Shown in pieces: positions 54,079 to 61,957 of a stretch of DNA of 64,000 bases; the first letter of the stretch is position 1, and every line of letters begins with the position of its first letter. This DNA comes from Bacteroides intestinalis DSM 17393 (GTDB lineage: Bacteria > Bacteroidota > Bacteroidia > Bacteroidales > Bacteroidaceae), in NCBI RefSeq assembly GCF_000172175.1, contig NZ_ABJL02000008.1, positions 3,100,001 to 3,164,000 of the forward strand. The letters are read 5' to 3'. Below the pieces are notes generated by a model that saw only the letters and a program-made list of their open reading frames with translations, did no database searches and was not told where the DNA came from. Position numbers and translations under genes: made by a program.

Positions 54079-54213
54079 ACTCTCGAAAGGAGTTATCCGA
54101 GAGTAAACGAAAGGACAATCTGTATCAAAAACACAGATTGTTTATTAAACCAAATCCGATTTAAATGTCTTTGTCATGGTGCAAAGATAAATAATATTTT
54201 GATTTACAACAAA
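54079..54213 (-). promoter_or_regulatory. Promoter and structured leader of the methyltransferase gene
   Basis: TTTG (54213-54210) and TATCTTTG (54189-54182) with a 20-nt spacer form a consensus promoter on the minus strand. The leader contains two stems: ACAATCTGT/ACAGATTGT (54115-54141) and ACTCTCG/CGAGAGT (54079-54104), the latter followed by AGTTTTC. The hairpin plus T stretch before the start codon could be an attenuator; it could equally be the terminator of the upstream HU-like gene. No known riboswitch class is recognised. Confidence 0.5.
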
Positions 54214-54228
54214 TTTCGTGTATTCTTT

Positions 54229-54855
54229 TCACCCCTTCTTCACATAAACCCTGTGTGCTCCACGTCCGGCAGTATCAATGCCGGAATCCGGGAGGGCCGC
54301 CCATTCTTTCAGTTCATTCGTAGCAGTGGTGCGCAACAACCCGGTCAATTGCTGATATTCGCTGACAGTAAGAAAAGAATGTGACTCCAGATACTTTACC
54401 GCCAGTGCCAAACGCTGCTCCGGAGCATACTTTTGCGAAGAACGACGGGTTTTCCAAGGCGCCCGCTCCAACAGGCAGCGACCGTTGATGCGATACACCA
54501 AACTCATATCTACACGGAAATTGACTTTGCCTACCACGATGCTCTGTGCATTGCGATGCTTCGCTTTTTCTCCCGCTTCTTCCCGCTCCTTGCCTGTGCG
54601 CAGCATCAAAGCCGGAGTGAAAGTTCCGATGTCATCCAGTTTAACGGAGCGTCCCTCTGCCATCTGATGCGACATTTCGATGGCAAGTTGCTTCACAATT
54701 CCTATTATATCACCCACATTGAAGCCGCTGCTTTCCGACAGGTTGCGTGCCAGTTGTTCTGTTGAAACCTGGTCTATCATTGCAAAGCGTGGATAGAGAA
54801 CGCGCTCGCCCGTCTTGTGAATGTCGGGCATTTCTTCCATTACATAGTATGCCAT
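54229..54855 (-). CDS. HU-family DNA-binding protein (HU-HIG type)
   Basis: A 208-aa protein with an HU-like domain in its N-terminal half (LARNLSESSGFNVGDIIGIV, VKLDDIGTFTPALMLRTGKE) and a C-terminal extension that looks like a winged helix (HSFLTVSEYQQLTGLLRTTA). Such HU-HIG proteins are abundant in Bacteroides and often lie near variable loci; their function is poorly known. Upstream lie four 21-bp tandem repeats (54958-55041), possibly part of its control region. Confidence 0.82.
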   Translation of the reverse strand: MAYYVMEEMPDIHKTGERVLYPRFAMIDQVSTEQLARNLSESSGFNVGDIIGIVKQLAIEMSHQMAEGRSVKLDDIGTFTPALMLRTGKEREEAGEKAKHRNAQSIVVGKVNFRVDMSLVYRINGRCLLERAPWKTRRSSQKYAPEQRLALAVKYLESHSFLTVSEYQQLTGLLRTTATNELKEWAALPDSGIDTAGRGAHRVYVKKG

Positions 54856-54957
54856 ATCTTTTGTTTATCAGACATTAATAAAAAAGTTGTTCGCCATTAA
54901 AAGAAAAGCTGCTTTACATTGGGAGAAAAGTTGCTTTACTTATACTGCAAACTTTAG

Positions 54958-55041
54958 TCAGAAGTTACGGTTTTATAATCAGAACTTTCGGTTATACAAT
55001 CAGAAGGTATGGTTTTACAATCAGAAGTTTCGGTTATAGTT
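54958..55041. repeat. Four tandem 21-bp repeats
   Basis: Units start at 54958, 54979, 55000 and 55021, each beginning TCAGAA followed by a variable position and a CGGTT or TGGTT block (e.g. TCAGAAGTTACGGTTTTATA). The period is exact and the units differ at a few bases. A shorter direct repeat, AAAAG-C/T-TGCTTTAC, lies next to it (around 54904 and 54927). They sit ~100 bp upstream of the HU-like gene and could bind a regulator. The minus-strand frame through them is not a credible gene. Confidence 0.7.
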
Positions 55042-55990
55042 TTCTCTACGGCAAAGGTAACTTTTACTTTAATGTAAAGCAAGTTTTTGACAGGGATAAA
55101 GGAAGTTTTTAGCGAACCTGCCATGCAAGCGGCGTTTGACGGATATATAATGAATTCGGCCGATGAAGTTGAAGGAATGATTGAAAAGATAGCAATTTCG
55201 GACAACTTCTTATAAAAAAATCATAGGGCATGAATATGCTTATACATTTCTCCCCTATAGCTTTTCACAGTATAGGGGGCCCTATTGTTTTAAGTTCGTC
55301 GTAGTCAAGACTCATTTCGTCATAAGCAACATGAAGTTTGTCTAATAACTCTTTATTGAAGGATATTTCGATTTACCTTTACCTCCGTAACCAGGTACTT
55401 TCAGACAAATTAAGTAGACTAAATTAAACTAAGTGATAGTATTTTTATTTTCCGAACCTCCATCACCAAGGAGTAAGACATAACAAGAATTGGGATACTG
55501 TTTACACAATATCCTCAGATTCATAAACGGAATGTAGACTTTGAAGATTGGGAAAAGGTATTAAGGATAGAATGCCAGGGAATCACTCCGGCTGATGTTT
55601 CGGATATGCTACAGACCATCAATATTCACGCAACAGAGTTAGAGTGAAATTGATAAGAATGGTATCATAGGTGTCGGATATAATCACAAAATATTCCCTA
55701 ATCATTCATTATGGAAAAAGGAGAGTTCTACCAGATTACAACAATTATATGTAAGATGCCAGTTCGGGGTTCAATACATAGTTCTGATAGATCACGGCAC
55801 TTCATTTCCGCTCCATTAAAATCTATGTTCGTTCTTTGAAACATTTGAAATATAACCAGTTAAAATTCAGACATACAGCTAGGCAAGGAAAGAAAAAGCA
55901 AAAATTAAGAGATCTGTAATAATAATATATAAAGAAAAGATTTACCTTTGCTCCCCCTAAAAAAGAAAGCCAAAACTAAGAAATAATTTA
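55042..55990. other. Degraded gene remnants between the HU-like and EamA genes
   Basis: No intact gene is present. Short plus-strand fragments look like gene ends: around 55110-55214 (VFSEPAMQAAFDGYIMNSAD, then stop) and 55480-55647 (LFTQYPQIHKRNVDFEDWEK ... LQTINIHATELE, then stop), each without a start. They suggest decayed accessory genes. Near the right end TACCTTTG at 55943-55950 fits the -7 box of the EamA gene (start expected near 55957). Confidence 0.5.
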
Positions 55991-55996
55991 GTGTTT

Positions 55997-56932
55997 ATGA
56001 ATACAAAAGTCAAAGGATATATATTGGGAGCCGTTGCTGCCGCCACTTATGGTATGAATCCCCTCTTTACCCTTCCGCTATATAGGGAAGGTATGAATCC
56101 GGATTCCGTTCTTTTCTTCAGATATCTGTTCGCCATTCCCATCTTGGGGATTATGCTCAAAGCGAGAGGCAGAAGTTTTAGTCTGAAACGGAAAGAAATA
56201 TTGCCATTAGTCATACTGGGATGGTTGGTCGCCATATCTTCTCTTACCCTATTTCAAAGCTATAACTATATGGAAGCCGGTATTGCCTCAACGATACTGT
56301 TTGTCTATCCGATTTTGGTAGCACTGATTATGGCTGTCGCCTTCAAAGAGAAAGTCACATTACAAACAGTCCTATGTATCTTTCTGGCTTTAAGCGGTAT
56401 AGGGTTACTTTATAAAGGAGGTGACGGTACAACCCTCAGTCTGGTTGGCGTTGGGTTAGTCATGGCATCAGCCCTCTCCTACGCTATCTATATTGTGGGG
56501 GTAAACCGGCCGATATTAAAAGACGTGGCAACACTTAAAGTTACTTTTTATGTATTGCTTTTCGGCCTGTCGCTTTTTTTAGTTCGTGTAGACTTCGGGC
56601 AAAGCCTGCACGTTGTCGATAAATGGTATTTATGGGGGAATCTGATTGCATTGGCTATCTTCCCTACAGCTATATCCTTTCTCTGTACGACGCAAGCCGT
56701 GCAATACATAGGTTCTACTCCTACGGCTATCCTTGGAGCTTTGGAACCTGTCACGGCTGTATTCTTCGGAGTAACGATCTTCGGGGAAAGCCTGACACCG
56801 AGATTGTGTTGCGGAATTGTATTGATCATCATGGCTGTGACGTTTATTATAGCCGGAAGCAATATTACGACGCATTTGGTACGGTTCAGGAAGTTGTTTC
56901 CACGATTACCGCTGAAGCACCCCAAAAAATAG
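55997..56932 (+). CDS. EamA/DMT-family transporter
   Basis: A 311-aa protein with ten hydrophobic segments in two EamA repeats. The start is the ATG at 55997 (MNTKVKGYILGAVAAATYGM). Typical motifs are NPDSVLFFRYLFAIPILGIM in the first and QYIGSTPTAILGALEPVTAV in the second repeat. It exports or imports small metabolites; the substrate is unknown. It has its own -7 box at 55943-55950. It looks intact and of normal length. Confidence 0.88.
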   Translation: MNTKVKGYILGAVAAATYGMNPLFTLPLYREGMNPDSVLFFRYLFAIPILGIMLKARGRSFSLKRKEILPLVILGWLVAISSLTLFQSYNYMEAGIASTILFVYPILVALIMAVAFKEKVTLQTVLCIFLALSGIGLLYKGGDGTTLSLVGVGLVMASALSYAIYIVGVNRPILKDVATLKVTFYVLLFGLSLFLVRVDFGQSLHVVDKWYLWGNLIALAIFPTAISFLCTTQAVQYIGSTPTAILGALEPVTAVFFGVTIFGESLTPRLCCGIVLIIMAVTFIIAGSNITTHLVRFRKLFPRLPLKHPKK

Positions 56933-57252
56933 ACAAAACAAGCTATCTGTTAGAATATCCCTCCAAATCTACATTTTGACCATAGATTTAGGGGATTTAC
57001 GAAAAAAGAACTATATTTGTTCCGAATTCTTAAAGCAGATATTTTGGGCACAATTCTTAAATTTGTTATTGCTTAATATTAGCCTCACAAACCACAGGCT
57101 AATTTCTTTCGTTTGAGTAATCCTACTCGGACAGGTTTTTCATTTTATCATTTTTAGTATTAACTACATTGTCTCTGCAAGGCAATTGTAATTTGCAATT
57201 CAGACTTTTAGCAGGTTTCGCAGCAACCGCCTGAAAGTTATGGATGCGCTGA
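56933..57252. other. Gap between the EamA and RteC genes
   Basis: A 320-bp AT-rich stretch without a gene. ACTATATTTG at about 57010-57019 contains TATATTTG, which fits a plus-strand -7 box, and a weak stem AGCCT...AGGCT lies near 57081-57101. It should contain the promoter of the RteC gene. Nothing else is seen. Confidence 0.4.
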
Positions 57253-57258
57253 ATGCGA

Positions 57259-58098
57259 ATGGAGAATTTCGTAAAGAACATTAAGCAAGATATAGAAGTA
57301 GAAATCAAAAGAATTGAGCAACAAGATATTGATATCCTTGATAAGATAAAGCAAATAGTCGGCTTCATACAGACTTCACTCGCCCGACTAAAAGCAACCG
57401 TTGCGGATTATCAGTTTATCAATTCCGAGGAGGAAATTCTTTTCTTTAAAGTCCGGAAACCACAAATATCCGGTCTACTGATATTTTATATCCGTCTGTA
57501 TCAGATTGAAAAGAACCGGATTGGGAAATCACCGTCAGCTCAATATAAATATTTGAAGGAAGAATACGAAAGTCTGAAGAACGTCTCTTCAGACAAGAAT
57601 TTCTATAACTATTATCAATCCGGTAAAACCGACTCAGATCATCTGTATTTCATGAGAAAGCATTATGATATCCTTGCGGATGTTCACTGTCACTCGTTGG
57701 ACAGAGATACTTCTTTTTCCACTTTGCATGATTCCAGCGTAGCAGAGATCTTAGCAAATAAGCAACTCACCCATTATCTCTCCACAGAGATTGATGCATT
57801 ATCGGAAAAACTGCATCTTAAGTTCACCTCCATCATAGAAAGTAAACTATTACAATGGACTGAAAGTAAAGTTTCATTAGTAGAATTCATTTATGCACTA
57901 TATGCCGGAAAGTGCTTTAATAATGGTAACACGAACCTGAAAGACATTGCTTTCTGCTGTGAAGCTCTTTTTGATATTGAGATTGGTGATTTCTACCGGA
58001 TATTTCTTGAAATCAGGAACAGGAAGAAGAGTAGGACACAATTTCTGGATAAACTGAAAGAGAAAATAACCCAAATGATGGACAAACTTGACAAGTAA
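57259..58098 (+). CDS. rteC: RteC family regulator
   Basis: A 279-aa RteC-like protein of full length (MENFVKNIKQDIEVEIKRIE; an ATG at 57253 is also in frame). The C-terminal motif block is clear: KVSLVEFIYALYAGKCFNNG, DIAFCCEALFDIEIGDFYRI and FLEIRNRKKSRTQFLDKLKE. In CTnDOT, RteC activates the excision operon when induced by RteB. No tetQ-rteA-rteB is seen in this window, so this may be a chromosomal copy or a remnant of another element. It lies ~110 bp before the DUF1062 gene. Confidence 0.85.
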   Translation: MENFVKNIKQDIEVEIKRIEQQDIDILDKIKQIVGFIQTSLARLKATVADYQFINSEEEILFFKVRKPQISGLLIFYIRLYQIEKNRIGKSPSAQYKYLKEEYESLKNVSSDKNFYNYYQSGKTDSDHLYFMRKHYDILADVHCHSLDRDTSFSTLHDSSVAEILANKQLTHYLSTEIDALSEKLHLKFTSIIESKLLQWTESKVSLVEFIYALYAGKCFNNGNTNLKDIAFCCEALFDIEIGDFYRIFLEIRNRKKSRTQFLDKLKEKITQMMDKLDK

Positions 58099-58208
58099 AC
58101 AAAGAATATTTCACTGCGTCTTGTGACATCTTGTGAATTATGCAAATAGCTAATATCCAACTTTGCCAAAAAATAGCTTAACCCGCAAAGAAAGATAATA
58201 GCTTATTT

Positions 58209-58832
58209 ATGGAGACAACAATTACATGGGAAGTAAAGGCGAAGAATCCCCCTTTATTAATTAAGAAGTGCAGTCACTGCGATAGTAACCGATTTTATTG
58301 TAGCGACAAGTTCAGGATGAATGCTCAAAAGAAAAATATAGATGTATGGTTGATTTACAGATGCGTGAAGTGCGACAACACCTGTAACCTCACTTTGTTA
58401 TCACGTAGTAAACCGGATTTGATTGACAAGACATTATTCCATAGCTTTTCAATGAATGATAAAGATACGGCCTGGAAGTATGCTTTTTCTACAGAAATGG
58501 AGAAAAAGAATAGCCTGAGACTGGATTATGGTAGCGTAGAATATGTAGTCGTTCCTGATACCTCATTTGAAGATTTGCTGAATCTATCCAATGAGGTTAT
58601 CAAAATCCACATCAAGTGCGAGTTTGAGTTTGATCTCAAATTATCATCATTAATCAGAAGATGCTTCTCACTCTCTGCCAATCAGGTGAAACGTATGTTC
58701 GAAGATGGTATAATTATCATTTCAGGCAACAAACCACCCCAAAAACATAAGGTGAAAGATGGAGATATGATTCTGATACAAAAAGAAGAATTAGATAAGT
58801 CTGTCAACCGTTCCCTCCATGATATAGGGTAA
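58209..58832 (+). CDS. DUF1062 protein
   Basis: A 207-aa protein of the DUF1062 family: N-terminal ITWEVKAKNPPLLIKKCSHC with a four-cysteine zinc-ribbon pattern (CSHC, and later YRCVKCDNTC), and a C-terminal part resembling an S4-like RNA-binding unit (FSLSANQVKRMFEDGIIIIS). The function is unknown. Its 3' end overlaps by 42 bases the convergent acetyltransferase gene. Confidence 0.82.
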   Translation: METTITWEVKAKNPPLLIKKCSHCDSNRFYCSDKFRMNAQKKNIDVWLIYRCVKCDNTCNLTLLSRSKPDLIDKTLFHSFSMNDKDTAWKYAFSTEMEKKNSLRLDYGSVEYVVVPDTSFEDLLNLSNEVIKIHIKCEFEFDLKLSSLIRRCFSLSANQVKRMFEDGIIIISGNKPPQKHKVKDGDMILIQKEELDKSVNRSLHDIG

Positions 58833-59411
58833 GGATCGACGTATTTTCTCAACAGGCCAGTTCCACCATTGTATCTGTTGCAGCTTAGCGATTGTCTCTT
58901 CCTCAAATCGCATCCGTATTTTCCTGGCAGGTGTTCCTCCTACTATGGTGTAGGGAGGAACATCTTTAGTTACCACTGCCCGGGCTGCGATGACGGCTCC
59001 ATCTCCTATATGCACTCCTGCCATAATAACAGCTTCATAACCTATCCAGACGTCATTACCTATAATGATATCCCCTTTATTATCCCATGCTGAGGCTACA
59101 TTTTTCTTATTCAATCCCCATTCTTCAAAGAATAAGGGGAATGTGTAGTTGGACAAGGATCTCAATGCATGGTTGGCACTGTTAAAAAGAAACTTTGCCC
59201 CACAGGCAATGGAACAGAATTTTCCGATAATCAAGCGGTCTTGATTGATAGGATAATGATAGAGAACATTATTCTTCTCAAATTGGGTCGGGTCATTTAC
59301 AAAATCATTGTATATGGTATAATCACCAACTATAATATTCGGATTATTGATAATGGTATTCAGATAAATAGTCTGATAATCATTGGTACGTGGAAATGTT
59401 TTCGTATTCAT
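58791..59411 (-). CDS. Hexapeptide-repeat acetyltransferase, Vat/XAT type
   Basis: A 206-aa left-handed beta-helix acetyltransferase. It follows the xenobiotic (streptogramin A/chloramphenicol) acetyltransferase pattern: IVGDYTIYNDFVNDPTQFEK, LIIGKFCSIACGAKFLFNSA with catalytic NHALR, IIIGNDVWIGYEAVIMAGVH and AVVTKDVPPYTIVGGTPARK. It should use acetyl-CoA to acetylate a small hydroxylated compound; resistance to virginiamycin-type drugs is possible but not shown. Two short inverted repeats lie upstream (around 59451-59500). It overlaps the DUF1062 gene on the opposite strand. Confidence 0.78.
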   Translation of the reverse strand: MNTKTFPRTNDYQTIYLNTIINNPNIIVGDYTIYNDFVNDPTQFEKNNVLYHYPINQDRLIIGKFCSIACGAKFLFNSANHALRSLSNYTFPLFFEEWGLNKKNVASAWDNKGDIIIGNDVWIGYEAVIMAGVHIGDGAVIAARAVVTKDVPPYTIVGGTPARKIRMRFEEETIAKLQQIQWWNWPVEKIRRSLPYIMEGTVDRLI

Positions 59412-59587
59412 TGTAATTACTTCTTTTTGTATGTTTAGTATTTTAATATCTTGTGACGGAAACGGTCACAATTAAGTTGGGCAACAAACTTAACTATTGC
59501 CCTATCATACTAAACGAAGCTATTTACAAAGTTGCCATTTCATTGTGATTAAAGACTATGGTTCATATCGCATAGCAAAGGTAGCAA

Positions 59588-61948
59588 TTATTTCACTTCA
59601 AACTTCCCTTGCAACCTAATATCTTGTGAAGAGCTTCCCACCATTACAGCAAACGTACCCGGCTCTACTACGAAGTGATTATCCTTATTCCACAATCCCA
59701 ACTCTTGCGGGGTAAGTACGAAATCAATCACTTTTTCTTCACCCGGTTCCAGATGGATACGTTCGAAGCCACGCAATACTTTTACATATGTAGTCACAGA
59801 ACTCATCTCGTCATGCAGATAAAGCTGAACGACTTCATCTCCGGCTACTTTTCCTGTATTCTTCACTTTACAACTCAGCTTCACACTACCTTGTACACCA
59901 ATGACCGGATTCTCTATCTTTAAATCACTATAAGCAAAAGTAGTATAACTCAAACCATATCCGAAGGGATAAAGCGTGCCGGTAACACGTACAAAACCTT
60001 TTGAATCAGAACCTGGTTTAAAAGGAAAAGCAAAAGGTATCTGCCCTACCGAACGGGGAAAGGTTACCGCCAATTTACCCCCCGGATTGTAATCACCGAA
60101 AAGTACTTGTGCCACAGCATCTCCCATAAATTCTCCCGGGAACCAAGCATGTACAATACCCGGAATATAACGCTCAGCCCAGTTGATGGTGGCGACACGT
60201 CCGTCTACCAATAACAAGATCACAGGTTTGCCCGTTGCGTATACAGCTTGTAACAGTTTTTCCTGTCGTCCGCACAAATCCAGATTGGTACGGGAATATT
60301 CCTCACGCACCGTCTTCTCATTTCCTCCCAGTACCATGATGGCTACGTCCGATTCCTCTGCCAAGGTTACAGCCTCATCCATCATAGCCTGTTCTTCCTG
60401 ATCCAATGGTACTTCGTAAAGCTCACTCTCCGGAAAATATTTATCAATAATGTCTGTTCCTTTTGCATAGCGAACCTCTGCATCAGGCAAATACTCTTTT
60501 ATTCCCTGATATACCGTCTTTATCGGAGCATTAGCCGGACCATAACGACAAATCAAGTTCTGCACTTCATTCGCATTAGGACCAATCACTGCTATTTTCT
60601 TCAAATCTTTAGAGAGTGGCAGGATATTATTCTCATTCTTCAATAAAACGATAGATTCTAAAGCCGCTCTCATGGATACTGCCTGATGTTCCTTGCTATG
60701 CACCACCTTTTCAGGATGTTTGGCATCTCCCTTATAAGGATTATCAAACAACCCCATCCCAAACTTTACCCGCAATACATCTGCTACACGGCTATCAATA
60801 GTCTGCATGGAAACCTTTCCTTCACTAATAGCCTGCCGAAGCGGACGAATGAAGTTCTCGGGCAAAGTAAAGTTAGTACGCACATTCAGTCCCGCATTTA
60901 CTACCTGGGCAGCTCCATCTACAGCATCTACAGCCACCTGATGCTTGGAATAAAGAAATTCTACCGCTTCACTGTCAGACACTACATAACCTTTGAAGCC
61001 CCATTCGTGACGAAGTATTTCAGTAAGGAAATGATAGCTTCCGGTAATCGGTTCACCATCATAGTCATTATACGAACTCATAACTCCCAATGCTCCGGCT
61101 TCGCAGAAAGCCTTGCGGAAAGGTTCGATATAAAGAGTCCGCATCTCGCGCGGCGCTACGTGTGGATCGGTACGGGTACCAGCATCACGCCCACCGACAG
61201 GGATACTATATACTGCAAAGTGTTTGGGAGTGGCAACCAACCCTTCTTGCTGAAGTCCTTTAATCATTCGCTTTCCAAGCTCTCCCACCAGAAAAGGATC
61301 TTCTCCATAACATTCTACTACACGTCCCCAACGCGGATCTTGTGCAATATCCAGAATAGGAGAATAAATATTAGTATAACCTAATGCCTTTGCCTCTTCA
61401 GCGGTGACCTGTGCTATTTCACTGATCAGTTCCTTATTCCAGGTAGCCCCCTGTCCGCACTGGGCAGGGAACATGGTGGCCCGGTCATGGCAAAGCCCGC
61501 GAATTCCTTCATTGGTAAAATCGACAGGTATTCCCAGACGGGTCTGTTCCACAAACCATCGCTGAATGGTCTGCCGATTTTCTACACTATTCACATAAGG
61601 ATATGATAAAGAAGAACCGAAACGTCCCAAACCATTGGCCTGTTCATCTATATTGGCTATACCGTCCTTCCAGATTTCATCTTTCCACTTCTCAGTAGGA
61701 AGAGAATCTTTCAGTACACGGCCGGACCCGTACAAGGTAGCCATCTGACAAGTTTTCTCCTCCAAGGTCATCTGCGACAGCAGGTCTTGTACTCTTGCCT
61801 CTATCGGTGCCGAAGGATCTTCGTAGATATCCTTCACACCGTTCTTGTTAAAATCAATCCAGCCTTTCTTATATATACCGGGATTATTACCCGCATACAC
61901 ACCCGCACAAAGCGATACAGCAATACATAAAGCGATTCTTCTTTTCAT
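59588..61948 (-). CDS. GH3 beta-glucosidase-like glycosidase
   Basis: A 786-aa secreted enzyme with signal peptide (MKRRIALCIAVSLCAGVYAG), GH3 N-terminal barrel (NEGIRGLCHDRATMFPAQCG, KHFAVYSIPVGGRD), the nucleophile in GYVVSDSEAVEFLY, GH3 C-terminal domain (MVLGGNEKTVREEYSRTNLD) and a fibronectin III-like end. It removes terminal beta-linked sugars (glucose or xylose) from glycans. It starts 9 bp after the GH92 gene, so the two form an operon typical of Bacteroides glycan use; no SusC/SusD pair is inside the window. Confidence 0.9.
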   Translation of the reverse strand: MKRRIALCIAVSLCAGVYAGNNPGIYKKGWIDFNKNGVKDIYEDPSAPIEARVQDLLSQMTLEEKTCQMATLYGSGRVLKDSLPTEKWKDEIWKDGIANIDEQANGLGRFGSSLSYPYVNSVENRQTIQRWFVEQTRLGIPVDFTNEGIRGLCHDRATMFPAQCGQGATWNKELISEIAQVTAEEAKALGYTNIYSPILDIAQDPRWGRVVECYGEDPFLVGELGKRMIKGLQQEGLVATPKHFAVYSIPVGGRDAGTRTDPHVAPREMRTLYIEPFRKAFCEAGALGVMSSYNDYDGEPITGSYHFLTEILRHEWGFKGYVVSDSEAVEFLYSKHQVAVDAVDGAAQVVNAGLNVRTNFTLPENFIRPLRQAISEGKVSMQTIDSRVADVLRVKFGMGLFDNPYKGDAKHPEKVVHSKEHQAVSMRAALESIVLLKNENNILPLSKDLKKIAVIGPNANEVQNLICRYGPANAPIKTVYQGIKEYLPDAEVRYAKGTDIIDKYFPESELYEVPLDQEEQAMMDEAVTLAEESDVAIMVLGGNEKTVREEYSRTNLDLCGRQEKLLQAVYATGKPVILLLVDGRVATINWAERYIPGIVHAWFPGEFMGDAVAQVLFGDYNPGGKLAVTFPRSVGQIPFAFPFKPGSDSKGFVRVTGTLYPFGYGLSYTTFAYSDLKIENPVIGVQGSVKLSCKVKNTGKVAGDEVVQLYLHDEMSSVTTYVKVLRGFERIHLEPGEEKVIDFVLTPQELGLWNKDNHFVVEPGTFAVMVGSSSQDIRLQGKFEVK

Positions 61949-61957
61949 AGCATCTTT

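Noticed and set aside
54954..55205. 83-codon minus-strand frame over the tandem repeats
   Set aside because: Its C-terminal repeats (TSDCKT-like) arise from the 21-bp DNA repeats; no start signal or family similarity.
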